A stretch of DNA of 64,000 nucleotides from Ruminiclostridium herbifermentans (GCF_005473905.2 NZ_CP061336.1:558001-622000); one strand, 5' to 3'. Positions 27,554 through 37,318 are shown, counted from the stretch's first letter. A program made the numbers and translations. The notes: generated by a model not told the origin, from the sequence alone.

Positions 27554-28594
27554 TTATTTATATTTATAATCTCCTCTATCGACAACTAGCTGATAGCCAA
27601 TGCTTTTCATACGGTTTTGCAGACAATGGTTACATTCTGCAGCCTCTTCACCTGTGCAAATTTTATTATCGTATAATAAATATTTCTTACGTACAGAAAC
27701 AGGAGAGAGGTTTGGCATTACAACATTTGCACCTGCAAGAATGCCTTTTTCGCGCCCATTTTTATCAATTGTACCAAGAGCTGTAGTAGCAGGAATAAGT
27801 GAATTTGGCAGCAATAATCGTACAATTCCAATCAGCAATAGTGTCAATTCTAAGCTGCCAGCAGGCTCGTTAGAAAATATTGTGTCCTTGTGAGGTATAA
27901 AGGGACCCATACCCACCATTTCGGGAGAAAATTCTTTAATGAACATTAAATCTTCAACAATATTCTCCATTGTCTGATAAGGTGAACCTATCATAAATCC
28001 TGTACCCACCTGAAAGCCTATATCCTTCAAATTATATAAGCACTGTTTTCTGTTACTTAAGGATAAGCTTTTTGGGTGAAGCTTTTGATAATGCTCCTCA
28101 TTTGCAGTTTCATGACGAAGCAAATACCGGTCTGCACCTGCTTCAAAGTAGCGTTTATAGGATTCATAGCTTTTTTCACCTATTGAGAGAGTAATAGCAC
28201 AGTCTGAATAATTAGACTTGATTTTTTTTAGAATATCAACTATTTCATTGTCAGAAAAGTAATTATCTTCACCGCCTTGCAGTACAAAGGTGCGAAAGCC
28301 TAACTCATAACCAGTTTTGCAACAGGAAAGCACTTCATCTATGCTTAATCTATATCTCTCTGTGTTTTTATTGCTGCTTCTAATGCCGCAGTAATAACAA
28401 TTATTTTTACAGTAGTTAGTAAACTCTATTAGACCTCTTGTATAAATTGAATTACCGAAATGCTTTAAAGCAACCTCTCGTGATTTGGAAAATAAGTATT
28501 CACTAATATTGGTATCAAAATTATTGAGTAAATTAAGAAACTCTTCTCTATCTAAGTTTTGTGTATTATATAGCTTATCAATTATTGCTTTCAT
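27554..28594 (-). CDS. hydE: [FeFe]-hydrogenase maturase HydE (radical SAM)
   Basis: Radical-SAM enzyme helping to build the diiron subcluster of [FeFe] hydrogenase. 346 residues, the standard length. The SAM-cluster motif CKNNCYYCGIR lies near residues 62-72. Family-typical segments are FVLQGGEDNYFSDNEI, RYLLRHETANEEHY, GTGFMIGSPYQT, MGPFIPHKDTIF and AGANVVMPNLSPVSVRKKYLLYDNK. The ribosome site is AGGAGG. No hydF, hydG or hydrogenase gene is adjacent, so maturation genes are scattered here. The C-terminal Cys residues CNHCLQN resemble a second, non-essential cluster. Confidence 0.93.
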   Translation of the reverse strand: MKAIIDKLYNTQNLDREEFLNLLNNFDTNISEYLFSKSREVALKHFGNSIYTRGLIEFTNYCKNNCYYCGIRSSNKNTERYRLSIDEVLSCCKTGYELGFRTFVLQGGEDNYFSDNEIVDILKKIKSNYSDCAITLSIGEKSYESYKRYFEAGADRYLLRHETANEEHYQKLHPKSLSLSNRKQCLYNLKDIGFQVGTGFMIGSPYQTMENIVEDLMFIKEFSPEMVGMGPFIPHKDTIFSNEPAGSLELTLLLIGIVRLLLPNSLIPATTALGTIDKNGREKGILAGANVVMPNLSPVSVRKKYLLYDNKICTGEEAAECNHCLQNRMKSIGYQLVVDRGDYKYK

Positions 28595-28720
28595 TTTGAG
28601 CCTCCTAGTATTATTGCAAATTACAATTTAGATAACTATAGCATATATTTAAGACATAGGCAAAGCAATAATAGTTAAAAATTATATATTAGGGTTGATT
28701 GCTTAGGATATTGATACCCT

Positions 28721-28757
28721 GCACCAAAACATCAAAAACCTGTTCGGTGTTTTGTGC
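28721..28757. other. Intergenic hairpin between hydE and cysK
   Basis: GCACCAAAACATC and GGTGTTTTGTGC fold together with one bulge. No U run follows on the minus strand, so it may be a processing or stability element for the cysK transcript. Confidence 0.45.
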
Positions 28758-28812
28758 TCGAAAAAGCATACGTTTCGTACAATGATGTTTTTTAAATTAG
28801 CCTCAAACCTAA

Positions 28813-28860
28813 ACTATCGGAAGATATCATCGAATATTAACCGATGTATCGTCCGATAGT
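28813..28860. other. Strong hairpin downstream of cysK
   Basis: ACTATCGGA (28813-28821) pairs with TCCGATAGT (28852-28860), and inside GATATCATCG pairs with CGATGTATC. It is 54 bases past the cysK stop, and no U run follows, so an intrinsic terminator is doubtful. Confidence 0.6.
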
Positions 28861-28914
28861 AATTAACTAGTAAAAATTGAGCAAATGTCAATACTATAGG
28901 CCATATACAGTGTT

Positions 28915-29847
28915 TTAGTCTGCAAATAATGGTGTTGACAAATATCTCTCGCCAGTATCGGGGAGTAAAACTATAATTGTTTTGCCTGCATTTTCTGGTC
29001 TGTTTGCCAACTGGGTTGCTGCCCATAGTGCTGCACCAGAAGAAATTCCAATCAAAAGACCTTCTGTCTTAGAAAGTTCTCTTCCTGTTGCAAAAGCAGC
29101 TTCATTTTCAACAGGAATTATTTCATCATAAATATTAGTATTCAGTGTATCAGGTACAAAGTTGGCACCTATACCCTGAATTTTATGTGAGCCTGCATAT
29201 CCCTTTGTAAGGATAGGTGAACTTGCTGGTTCAACTCCCACTACTTTAATATTGGGATTTTTTGATTTCAAATATTCGCCTACACCTGTAATTGTTCCGC
29301 CAGTTCCGATACCAGCAACAAAAATATCAACCTTTCCGTCAGTATCTTCCCAGATTTCAGGACCTGTTGTTGCTCTATGAATTGCAGGATTTGCTGGATT
29401 TACAAACTGGCCGGGAATGAAGCTGTTTGGTATTTCAGCTGCAAGTTCATTGGCTTTTTCTATAGCACCCTTCATACCCTTAGTGCCTTCTGTTAATACA
29501 AGTTCTGCACCGTATGCTTTTAATAAGTTTCTACGTTCTACGCTCATAGTTTCTGGCATAGTAAGTATAATTCTATAGCCTCTGGCAGCTGCAACTGAAG
29601 CTAAGCCTATACCTGTATTTCCGCTGGTTGGTTCTATAATAACTGAATCCTTTTTTAATATGCCTTTTGCTTCAGCGTCATCAATCATAGCTTTTGCAAT
29701 TCTGTCTTTTACACTGCCAGCAGGATTAAAATATTCTAACTTACCGATAAGAGTTGCATTAAGATTATTTTTCTTTTCATAATTTGATAATTGAAGCAAT
29801 GGTGTTCTGCCAATTAAATCTGTTAAGCTTTTGTAAACCTTTGACAT
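28915..29847 (-). CDS. cysK: Cysteine synthase A (O-acetylserine sulfhydrylase)
   Basis: PLP enzyme making cysteine from O-acetylserine and sulfide. 310 residues. The PLP lysine is in [14 protein letters not shown] near residue 44, the substrate loop is [12 protein letters not shown] near 69-80, the phosphate-binding glycine loop is [13 protein letters not shown] near 175-187, and the Ser contacting the PLP ring lies in [13 protein letters not shown] near 262-274. AGGAGGAG ribosome site before the ATG at 29847. No cysE is adjacent. Confidence 0.96.
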   Translation of the reverse strand: MSKVYKSLTDLIGRTPLLQLSNYEKKNNLNATLIGKLEYFNPAGSVKDRIAKAMIDDAEAKGILKKDSVIIEPTSGNTGIGLASVAAARGYRIILTMPETMSVERRNLLKAYGAELVLTEGTKGMKGAIEKANELAAEIPNSFIPGQFVNPANPAIHRATTGPEIWEDTDGKVDIFVAGIGTGGTITGVGEYLKSKNPNIKVVGVEPASSPILTKGYAGSHKIQGIGANFVPDTLNTNIYDEIIPVENEAAFATGRELSKTEGLLIGISSGAALWAATQLANRPENAGKTIIVLLPDTGERYLSTPLFAD

Positions 29848-30657
29848 ATAATAACTCCTCCTCTTAAAATCTATTAATTTTCTTATACTGCATTTTGATT
29901 AATTTTTGTATATATATAAATTTTATTCAATTGCTGTATTTTAATATGTTGAAGAAACTATAAATAAGATTATTTCTTATAAGAGTATTTCTTACTTACA
30001 GATATAAATTTATTAAGTCATTTGTTTATAGCTTTCAAAAAATACATTTGCTATGTTAGAGAAATTATGTGTTTATACCGGCTAAGATGAAATGATTTCT
30101 TAGTGCTGAAGTAAGTACGTGAGTAATGTATATAATTTCGTCTTTTTCAATTAAATAATTGAAATTGTGTCATTAAACATAAGAAGCATTGATTATTTGT
30201 AGTAATTATACATTTCATATATGGTTACTATGAATTAATTTTAATGCATTTATACTCAAAAGTCAACAAGTATATATAGATAATTATAATACTATTAATT
30301 ACAAATATACACTCAACTTGTTTACATTGAGATAGGACTCTGAAATGACTATAATTTACTGAAAAACATTACAAATAAAAATTCTTCCTATATATTCATA
30401 AGCCTAGATTTGAAGGCATATATATACACTATAGATTACAAAACGGCTTAAAAAATAGAAAGGTATAAGTTTATAAAGCATAAGTGAACTTAGCCTGAAG
30501 AATAGGTACAACCGGTTCTTACAAAAGCTTTGTAAGCTAAGTATTAAAGGTTTTTCTATAGATAGAGCCAAATTTATATTTCTTGCTATAAGAATAGCTA
30601 TATAAATGCAATAATGCATAAGCATTAAATATTGCCTTATCAAAGGGGGGTATATGG
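29848..30657. other. Long divergent intergenic region before spoIIID
   Basis: 810 AT-rich bases between divergent cysK and spoIIID. A small symmetric TTACAAAAGCTTTGTAA sits near 30519. No T-box, S-box or gene was recognised. Confidence 0.5.
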
Positions 30658-30906
30658 TTGAAGGAATATATAGAGGAACGGGTTTTGGAACTCGCAAATT
30701 ATATTATTGACAAAAAGACAACTGTCAGGTACGCAGCTAAAAAATTTGGCATTTCAAAATCTACAGTCCATAAGGATGTAACCGAAAGACTCGAGAAAAT
30801 CAATCCTTCATTAATGAGCGCTGTAAGAGTAATACTTGAGGAGAATAAAGCTGAAAGGCATATACGTGGTGGAGAAGCAACAAAAGCGAAATATCAAGCA
30901 AAATAA
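30658..30906 (+). CDS. spoIIID: Mother-cell sporulation transcription factor SpoIIID
   Basis: 82-residue DNA-binding regulator of mother-cell genes during sporulation. The helix-turn-helix is TVRYAAKKFGISKSTVHKDVTERL (about residues 21-44), preceded by the family-typical EYIEERVLELANYII, with a basic C-terminus (HIRGGEATKAKYQAK). The start is a TTG after a run of six Gs; a nearby ATG is out of frame. It is followed after inserted DNA by mbl, flhO and flhP, the order known in Bacillus. The 3' half and terminator are repeated downstream in two further incomplete copies. Confidence 0.95.
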   Translation: MKEYIEERVLELANYIIDKKTTVRYAAKKFGISKSTVHKDVTERLEKINPSLMSAVRVILEENKAERHIRGGEATKAKYQAK

Positions 30907-31030
30907 AAATTACGTTTTTGTTTAAATAAAATTAATTACGATTAAAGATAAGCATTAAGCTGGGTTTTCCCAGCTTTTTTGAGTTGGGGGAATATATAAT
31001 GGCTATTTGTTGTTTTTGGCAAGGCATGAG
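30859..31030 (+). repeat. Direct repeat 1 (spoIIID 3' end + terminator)
   Basis: 172 bases from CATATACGTGGTGGAG to GGCATGAG, nearly identical (about two differences) to 33273-33444, at a constant offset of 2414 bases. It flanks the RloA/RloB-like cassette on the left. Confidence 0.92.
30957..30980 (+). terminator. Terminator of spoIIID
   Basis: AAGCTGGG-TTTT-CCCAGCTT followed by TTTT. It recurs at 33371 (with a CCCGGCTT arm) and as a variant at 34674. Confidence 0.9.
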
Positions 31031-31234
31031 AATGTTGTAGGTGCATGTTAAGGAACTACTTAATGATTTTTTTATTTTATAAATAGAATATAGTTCGAAA
31101 AAATAGGTTATAATAGGGTTATATATATTAAAAAAAGTGATAAAATTTTAAAAAAATACGAAAATTACGAGAAATAATTGAAAAAACTAAGAAAAAATAA
31201 TATACTATATTCAGAATAATTAGGGGTGAATTAT

Positions 31235-32497
31235 ATGCTTATAATGTTTAAAACAAGAAATTTTATGTCTTTTAAGGATGAAGTAATAATAGATTTTAGG
31301 GCAACTTCTTATATTCAGCATCCAACACATGTTTTAGAGATTAATGATAAAATGAAGGTTTTAAAAACCACTGCAATATATGGAGCAAATGCTTCAGGAA
31401 AATCAAACCTTATCTCGGCTATGTACTTCTTTAAAAAATATATTTTTGAACAATTTTTATCAAATCGTAAATCTGATAATACAGAAATTGATAATAAATT
31501 TAAAGTAGAATTAGATCAGTTTCTTTTATCAGACGAAAGTGATAACGTATCAGAATTCGAAATCATTTTTTGTTATAATAATAAAATTATTCAATATGGT
31601 TTCGAATGTACTCCTGATAATGTATTGAGTGAATGGTATTATATAAATGAAAATAAAGTTTTTGAAAGGAATGGAAATAAGCTCTCGTTCGGGAGTCAAT
31701 ATCGAAACATTTTAAATAAATACTCAAAAGTAATTCCTGAAAGACTTCATCTTTCTGTACTTGAATATTTGCTTGATAAAACAGAAAAAGAGCTTGTGTT
31801 GAAGGATTTCATTGACTTTTTCATTAAGGATTACAATGTTTATTTGGAGATATTCTTTGAAGTAAGTATAAAGAAAGTAGGAGGCATGGTTAGTTTTAAT
31901 GATAAAATATTAAAAGATAAGAAGTATAGAAATAAAATAGTATCATATCTGAAGCGAATTGATGTTGGTATATCAGGATTGGAGGTTCAAAAGAAAATCG
32001 TATTAGACGAGGAGACAGGGAAGGAAACGGAAAAACAGATAGTTAAGTCTATCCATAATGTTTATAATTCTGCTGGTGAGGTGACTGGCAAACAATATTT
32101 CGATTTAATACAAGAATCCACTGGAACACTGAGATTTTTATCATATATACAAAATGTAATTGAAATGACTGAAAACGGGGGAGTGTTTATTGTAGATGAA
32201 CTATCTGCAAGATTACATCCACTTTTGACAAAGTTAATTGTAGATATTTTTCAAGATAACAGTAATAAAAAAGCCCAGCTTATATTTACTACTCATGATA
32301 TATCAATACTAAACAAAGAACAGTTTAGACGAGATGAGGTTCTATTTGTTGACAAGGATATTAAAGGAGTTTCAAAAATTTATGCATTATCAGACTTAAA
32401 AGTTCGTGAAGATGCTAGCTTTAATAAGGATTATCTTCAAGGAAAGTACGGAGCCATTCCTATATTTAATTACGATGAAATAATTGGTGGTGACTAA
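31235..32497 (+). CDS. AAA15-family ATPase, RloA/AbiLi-like
   Basis: 420 residues with an SMC/RecF-like ATPase layout typical of anti-phage ATPases. It starts MLIMFKTRNFMSFKDEVIIDF; Walker A is YGANASGKSNL near residues 49-59; Walker B and the following His are in VFIVDELSARLHPLLTK near 317; LIFTTHDISIL is the switch His loop near 352. The last two codons of the family-like tail are followed after 2 bases by the RloB-like gene, so the pair is coupled. Function: with its partner nuclease it probably gives abortive-type phage defence (AbiL or RloAB). It lies between direct repeats of the spoIIID end. The ATG at 31235 is preferred to the GTG at 31226. Confidence 0.85.
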   Translation: MLIMFKTRNFMSFKDEVIIDFRATSYIQHPTHVLEINDKMKVLKTTAIYGANASGKSNLISAMYFFKKYIFEQFLSNRKSDNTEIDNKFKVELDQFLLSDESDNVSEFEIIFCYNNKIIQYGFECTPDNVLSEWYYINENKVFERNGNKLSFGSQYRNILNKYSKVIPERLHLSVLEYLLDKTEKELVLKDFIDFFIKDYNVYLEIFFEVSIKKVGGMVSFNDKILKDKKYRNKIVSYLKRIDVGISGLEVQKKIVLDEETGKETEKQIVKSIHNVYNSAGEVTGKQYFDLIQESTGTLRFLSYIQNVIEMTENGGVFIVDELSARLHPLLTKLIVDIFQDNSNKKAQLIFTTHDISILNKEQFRRDEVLFVDKDIKGVSKIYALSDLKVREDASFNKDYLQGKYGAIPIFNYDEIIGGD

Positions 32498-32499
32498 AA

Positions 32500-33153
32500 A
32501 TGCCTAAAACAACATTAACACCTGAAAGGAAAGTGGCAATAGAGAAGCAGTTTCTAGGAAGGATTATTATTTTCTGTGAGGGCATGACGGAAAAGCTATA
32601 TTTAGATTATTTCGCTAATATAATAAATAAGAAAAATAAGTATACCGATATCAAAATTGAGACTGAATCTGCAAATGGAAATTCTAGAAAAGTTTTCAAT
32701 TTTGCTAATAACTTTATGGAATCAGAATCAAATAATAGAAAGTATATTAACTATACAAAATATCTAATTTTTGATTGTGATTCTCCGAAGGATATTCAAA
32801 GCGTTATTAATGATATGATAGCATCAACAAAAGAATATAATCTTTTAGTTTCGAATTTTTTATTTGAAGTTTGGCTGTTGATGCATTTTGAAATAGTTGA
32901 TAGCAAGATGTCAAAGAAAAAAATATATGAGAAGCTTGGAATCCATCTTGCTAATGATTATGTTAAAGCAAATGCAGGTACAATAAGAGAAATAATCAGA
33001 AAAGGTAGTGTTGAGGATGCTATAAAAAATGCACAGAAATTATATGAACTGCATGAGTCAGCAGGCAATAAAATTGAAAATAATATTAAAGATATGAATC
33101 CTTATACAAATGTACATAAGTTACTTGAACAGTTTATGCTTGAGATTTCATAA
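32500..33153 (+). CDS. RloB/AbiLii-like TOPRIM-type effector
   Basis: 217 residues of the RloB family, a TOPRIM-like nuclease paired with AAA15 ATPases in defence systems. The catalytic Glu candidate is in FCEGMTEKLYLDYF (about 25-38); the Asp pair in FDCDSP (near 92); SNFLFEVWLLMHFE (about 118-131) and the C-terminal NPYTNVHKLLEQF match the RloB pattern. It starts two bases after the ATPase stop. No methylase, restriction or integrase gene lies in the cassette. Target (phage or host nucleic acid) is unknown. Confidence 0.85.
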   Translation: MPKTTLTPERKVAIEKQFLGRIIIFCEGMTEKLYLDYFANIINKKNKYTDIKIETESANGNSRKVFNFANNFMESESNNRKYINYTKYLIFDCDSPKDIQSVINDMIASTKEYNLLVSNFLFEVWLLMHFEIVDSKMSKKKIYEKLGIHLANDYVKANAGTIREIIRKGSVEDAIKNAQKLYELHESAGNKIENNIKDMNPYTNVHKLLEQFMLEIS

Positions 33154-33172
33154 AGATTCTCTCCATTTTATT

Positions 33173-33318
33173 ACTGCAGTTCACAAGGATGTAACAGAAA
33201 GAATATATAAAATGCAATCTTTCGCTTATAAGTTATTTAAAGGTAATACTTGAGGAAACTAAGGCTTAAAGACATATACGTGGTGGAGAAGCAACAAAAG
33301 CGAAATATCAAGCAAAAT
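33173..33318 (+). pseudogene. Second partial spoIIID copy
   Basis: Begins in ACTGCAGTTCACAAGGATGT, matching spoIIID codons from about 35. Its first 100 bases are diverged, with stops and a shift, while the last part (33273 on) is almost identical to the real gene. It has no start and no N-terminal half, so it is a displaced or duplicated 3' fragment. Confidence 0.85.
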
Positions 33319-33444
33319 AAAAATTACGTTTTTGTTTAAATAAAATTAATTACGATTAAAGATAAGCATTAAGCTGGGTTTTCCCGGCTTTTTTGAGTTG
33401 GGGGAATATATAATGGCTATTTGTTGTTTTTGGCAAAGCATGAG
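33273..33444 (+). repeat. Direct repeat 2 (right flank of RloA/RloB cassette)
   Basis: Partner of 30859-31030, including a second copy of the spoIIID terminator (33371-33394). After 33444 the two flanks no longer match. Confidence 0.92.
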
Positions 33445-33671
33445 CCATCTGTTGTGAATGTGAAAGATGCCTGATACGCTCAGATAAACTTACTAGTATC
33501 AGATGTTTTGACAACAAACCAGAGATGTTTCAGATTTACTTTGTATATAAAAATTTGAATATATTATTATATATGGTATTATTTCTATATAAGTGTTGAT
33601 AAAGAAGTTAGGTGGTTTAGACGGGCATTAATTTTATATTTGAAAGAATAATTATAAGGTACAGGTATTGT

Positions 33672-34502
33672 ATGACAAAAAAATGTATTTCTTCATCTAT
33701 TGTGTTAATACTCTTATGTATGTTATGTACAAATACTTTTGCTTTAGATAATAATACTATAAAGACCATACACAAGAGTTTAAATATAGAAATACTAGAT
33801 GATGATTCTGAAAAAGACATGATAGTAAATGTCATAAAAGGGAATTTGAATGATGAACCTTCCGAGAACATAAATTTGGGTAAGGATTCAAAAGAATCAG
33901 ATGAGTATTATAAGATTTATTGGATTAGAGATAATTTGAAAAAATATTCTAACATAGATGAATTATTTAAGCGCAGTGTTGTAATGTGGGAGTTACTAGT
34001 TAAAGATAGCAATGGTAACGCTGTATCGGCTGTGCGTGCAGTAAAGTCTAATGAAAGTTGGGATATTTCTACTGGATTTCAACTAAAAGAAGAACTTGCT
34101 GACTTTTACTTAAATCCTGAGAACTTAGCTAACATTTTAAGCAGTGAAAAGATTACTCCTAAGCAAGTTAAGCATGCAAGAATTAAAGAACTATATTTAG
34201 ACTTTTATTATATTAAAGCAGCTAACAAAGATTATATAATTCCATTTACACATTTATATAAAGAGTATAATATTGAAAATTATAAAATATACGAAGCAAA
34301 TGATTTCATCAATATAATTAAAAATCAGTATGTAGATCCAAATACACAAATTAAGGATAATCAACCTGCTAGCTTTGGAGGTAAAGTTAATCAAAATTAT
34401 TTAGAAAATAATTGGGCTATAGTAACTATTATATTTGGAACATGTGCTGTATTTTTGGGGATTGTTTATATATGGAAAAGGAATAAGAAGCAAACTGTGT
34501 AA
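33672..34502 (+). CDS. Secreted/membrane-anchored protein of unknown function
   Basis: 276 residues. A signal peptide (about 1-24, MTKKCISSSIVLILLCML then CTNTFA) and one C-terminal membrane helix (about 245-268, WAIVTIIFGTCAVFLGIVYIW) followed by a short basic tail suggest an anchored outside domain of about 220 residues. The middle is hydrophilic, with Tyr/Trp and Asp/Lys-rich stretches; one Cys is in the anchor. I recognise no family. It lies between the second and third partial spoIIID copies, so it belongs to a second insert. A weak AGG ribosome site precedes the ATG. Confidence 0.7.
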   Translation: MTKKCISSSIVLILLCMLCTNTFALDNNTIKTIHKSLNIEILDDDSEKDMIVNVIKGNLNDEPSENINLGKDSKESDEYYKIYWIRDNLKKYSNIDELFKRSVVMWELLVKDSNGNAVSAVRAVKSNESWDISTGFQLKEELADFYLNPENLANILSSEKITPKQVKHARIKELYLDFYYIKAANKDYIIPFTHLYKEYNIENYKIYEANDFINIIKNQYVDPNTQIKDNQPASFGGKVNQNYLENNWAIVTIIFGTCAVFLGIVYIWKRNKKQTV

Positions 34503-34593
34503 TAAAAAGCAAGATCAAACAAAAGGCCGAGAATGTGACTTTTTGTTTGCTTAAATGCAATTTATTAATTAAATAATTTCTCTCCATTTTGAT

Positions 34594-34690
34594 ACTACAG
34601 TCCATAAGGATGTAACCGAAAGATTAGAGAAAATCAATCCTTCATTATTGAGTGCTGTAAGAGTGGTACTGGAGCTGGGCCTCCCAGTTT
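34594..34690 (+). pseudogene. Third partial spoIIID copy with terminator
   Basis: ACTACAGTCCATAAGGATGT to GTGCTGTAAGAGTGGTACT matches spoIIID codons 35-62, then jumps straight to a variant of its terminator (CTGGGCCTCCCAG plus T7). The region to about 34775 continues to match the flank of copy 1 (GCATGTTAAGGA). It lies 520 bases upstream of mbl. Confidence 0.85.
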
Positions 34691-34937
34691 TTTTGAGTTT
34701 GAGGTATTATATGTAATGGCGGTTTGATATTTTTAGCAAGGTATGAGAAGGTTGTATATGCATGTTAAGGAGTTTCTAAATTTTTTTTATTCTAAATAAA
34801 GACTGTGAAAATGCGTCATTAGATATTGAAAGTATACAAAAATATTGCATATTTAATTTAATATGATAATATAATTATTAGATAATTTTGACTTGGTAAA
34901 AAATTAAAATTAACATACAATTATAATGTTTATATAT

Positions 34938-35157
34938 TATAACGAGGTAAGAAAATGTCCGCTTATACAAGTAGACAGTATCGCTTTTGCTTTCTAGCGC
35001 TGAAGAGTATTTACTGCCTCGCTTACACGCCACTGATAAAATAAAATTTTTCATAAATGAAATTTTTTATAATTAAAATTTTTTATAATTAAAATTTTTA
35101 ATAATTAAAATTTTTCTATAATCGAGTAATTTTATTTTGAATTTAGGCGTTATAAAG
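34938..35157 (+). repeat. Structured intergenic element, copy B (before mbl)
   Basis: Clearest termini of the family: TTATAACGAGG at the left and AGGCGTTATAA at the right are inverted. It contains GTCCGCTTATACAAGTAGAC, CGCTGAAGAGTATTTACTGCCTCG and a long AT-rich section with several AAATTTTT arms. ACGCC (35027) and GGCGT (35146) pair. The mbl start lies 56 bases downstream. Confidence 0.85.
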
Positions 35158-35212
35158 TGATTATATATTATTGTGTTGATTTATTTAATAAGAAATAAGG
35201 GAGTTGTTAAGC

Positions 35213-36241
35213 TTGGGTTTTGGACAGGACATCGGTATTGATTTGGGTACAGCTTCAGTGCTTGTATATATTAAGGGAAAAGGCATTGTTTTAAGAGAGC
35301 CTTCGGTTGTTGCGATTGACAAAAATACCAATAAACTTTTAGCAGTAGGTGAAGAAGCTAGAAGAATGTTAGGAAGAACACCTGGAAATATTGTCGCAAT
35401 TAGACCGCTTAGAGATGGTGTAATATCTGATTATGATATTACAGAGCGTATGCTTAAATATTTTATAAACAAGGCGACTGGAAATAGGAAGTTTTTTAAA
35501 CCAAGAATAATGGTTTGTGTTCCCAGCGGAGTTACAGAAGTAGAGAAAAGAGCAGTTATAGATGCTTCAATGCAGGCTGGAGCTAGAAAGACATATTTAA
35601 TAGAAGAACCAATAGCAGCAGCTATAGGTGCTGGAATTGATATCTCAAAAGCATGTGGCAGCATGGTTGTGGATATGGGTGGTGGAACCACTGATATAGC
35701 AGTTATATCCTTAGGTGGAACAGTAGTAAGTACATCCATAAAGGTAGCAGGAGACAAATTTGATGAAGCAATCGTTAGATATATGCGTAAGAAGCATAAT
35801 ATTATGATTGGTGAAAGAACTGCGGAAGATCTAAAGATAAATATAGGAACGGTATATCCAAGAGTTCAAGAGGTGACTATGGATATTAGGGGTAGAAATT
35901 TAATATCTGGATTGCCTAAAACTATTACTATATCGTCTACTGAAATGATGGAAGCTTTAGAAGAGCCTATTTCAAGTGTAGTAGAAGCAGTTCATTCTGT
36001 TCTGGAGCGTACACCTCCTGAATTGGCTGCAGATATAAGTGATAGAGGAATTGTAATGACAGGTGGAGGAAGCTTGATTTATGGACTAGACAAGCTTATT
36101 CAAGAAAAGACAGGAATAAATGTTATTATTGCAGATGATTCTATATCCTGTGTTGCAATGGGAACTGGTAAAGCTTTAGATAATATAGAGGCCATAGAAG
36201 AAAGTGCGTTGTCTTCAAATAGTTTGAAACATAGATCCTAA
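35213..36241 (+). CDS. mbl: MreB-like rod-shape protein Mbl
   Basis: Bacterial actin homologue that positions peptidoglycan synthesis along the cell side wall. 342 residues. Actin-fold nucleotide motifs: [19 protein letters not shown] at the N-terminus, [17 protein letters not shown] near 160, and [19 protein letters not shown] near 285. [19 protein letters not shown] and [13 protein letters not shown] are also typical. A TTG at 35213 is preferred because GGGAG lies 9 bases ahead; the upstream TTG at 35204 is too close to that site. Its order relative to spoIIID and flhO/flhP supports Mbl rather than MreB. Confidence 0.9.
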   Translation: MGFGQDIGIDLGTASVLVYIKGKGIVLREPSVVAIDKNTNKLLAVGEEARRMLGRTPGNIVAIRPLRDGVISDYDITERMLKYFINKATGNRKFFKPRIMVCVPSGVTEVEKRAVIDASMQAGARKTYLIEEPIAAAIGAGIDISKACGSMVVDMGGGTTDIAVISLGGTVVSTSIKVAGDKFDEAIVRYMRKKHNIMIGERTAEDLKINIGTVYPRVQEVTMDIRGRNLISGLPKTITISSTEMMEALEEPISSVVEAVHSVLERTPPELAADISDRGIVMTGGGSLIYGLDKLIQEKTGINVIIADDSISCVAMGTGKALDNIEAIEESALSSNSLKHRS

Positions 36242-36292
36242 AAATGCGAAGTTTTCATTTCGTGTATTCATCGCTGTCTTCGCATTTTTTCG
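36240..36292 (+). terminator. Terminator after mbl
   Basis: AAATGCGAAG (36242 on) pairs with CTTCGCATTT (ending 36288) around a long loop, followed by TTTT. Confidence 0.85.
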
Positions 36293-36523
36293 AGTTGAGG
36301 ATTTTGCAATTCTTTTACTAACAGTGTGATTTTACTATATGTGGATTTGATAATCAAGCAGGGTAGCTTTTAAAGGCTATCCTCTTTTATTAAATAAAAA
36401 ATGTATTATTTCTTCAATAAATTTTATTTGATTTTAGGCAAAATTTTCTTAGTATATTCATGTTAAGTAATTTATATAAAGTACCGATATAACTATTAAT
36501 GAATTTAAACAAGGAGATTTCCT

Positions 36524-37318
36524 ATGATTAGAGGATTATATACTTCAGGATGGAGTATGCTTGCTAATACCAGAAAGCTTGACGTTATAACAAATAATAT
36601 GGCAAATGTTAATACTAATGCTTATAAAAAGGATACTGTTGTTTTTGAGAGCTTTCCTTCTGTATTAACAAAGAGAATTAATGATACCAGAAGCCCATTA
36701 AATCCTTCTGGTAATATTGGAAGAATGCAGCTCAGTAGTGATGTGGGTGAAGTTTTTACTAACTATACACAGGGGCAGTTAAGTCAAACAGGCAGCAAGC
36801 TTGATTTTGCTATTAGTGATGACGGTTCAGGTGTAAGCCCTGCATTTTTTACAGTAGGCATGATGGATGGAAATAATAACAATAATATTAATGAATATTA
36901 TACGAAAGATGGTTCTTTTACCATAAATTCAAATAACCAATTAGTTACTAAGGAAGGTTATTTAGTAATGGGTGAAAAAGGACCTATTACGCTCTCAGAC
37001 ACGGAATTTTCTGTGAATGAGAAGGGTGAGATAATTCAGGATGGCAAATTAGTTGATAGACTCAAAATTACTCAATTTGCTGATGCTACTAAACTAAGAA
37101 AGTTTGGAAACAATCTTATTCAGAATACTGACAGCGAGGTTGTTGAATTTACTGGAAATGTTCTTCAGGGATATTCTGAACAGTCAAATGTAAATGTAGT
37201 TGATGAAATGGTTGATATGATTACTGTAATGAGAGCTTATGAAGCAAGTCAAAAGGTTCTTCAAGCACAGGACAATACTTTAGAAAAGGCTGTAACTGAG
37301 GTGGGTGTAGTTAGATAA
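36524..37318 (+). CDS. flhO: Flagellar hook-basal body protein, FlhO/FlgF type
   Basis: 264-residue rod/hook-family axial protein of the flagellum. The N-terminus MIRGLYTSGWSML then TNNMANVNTNAYKKDTVVFE is the FlgE/F/G N-terminal D0 domain; the C-terminus has SNVNVVDEMVDMITVMRAYEASQKVLQAQD, the matching coiled D0 helix. It is the first of two paralogues with flhP. A long central insert is Asn-rich. AAGGAG ribosome site. It assembles outside the membrane through the flagellar export apparatus. Confidence 0.9.
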   Translation: MIRGLYTSGWSMLANTRKLDVITNNMANVNTNAYKKDTVVFESFPSVLTKRINDTRSPLNPSGNIGRMQLSSDVGEVFTNYTQGQLSQTGSKLDFAISDDGSGVSPAFFTVGMMDGNNNNNINEYYTKDGSFTINSNNQLVTKEGYLVMGEKGPITLSDTEFSVNEKGEIIQDGKLVDRLKITQFADATKLRKFGNNLIQNTDSEVVEFTGNVLQGYSEQSNVNVVDEMVDMITVMRAYEASQKVLQAQDNTLEKAVTEVGVVR

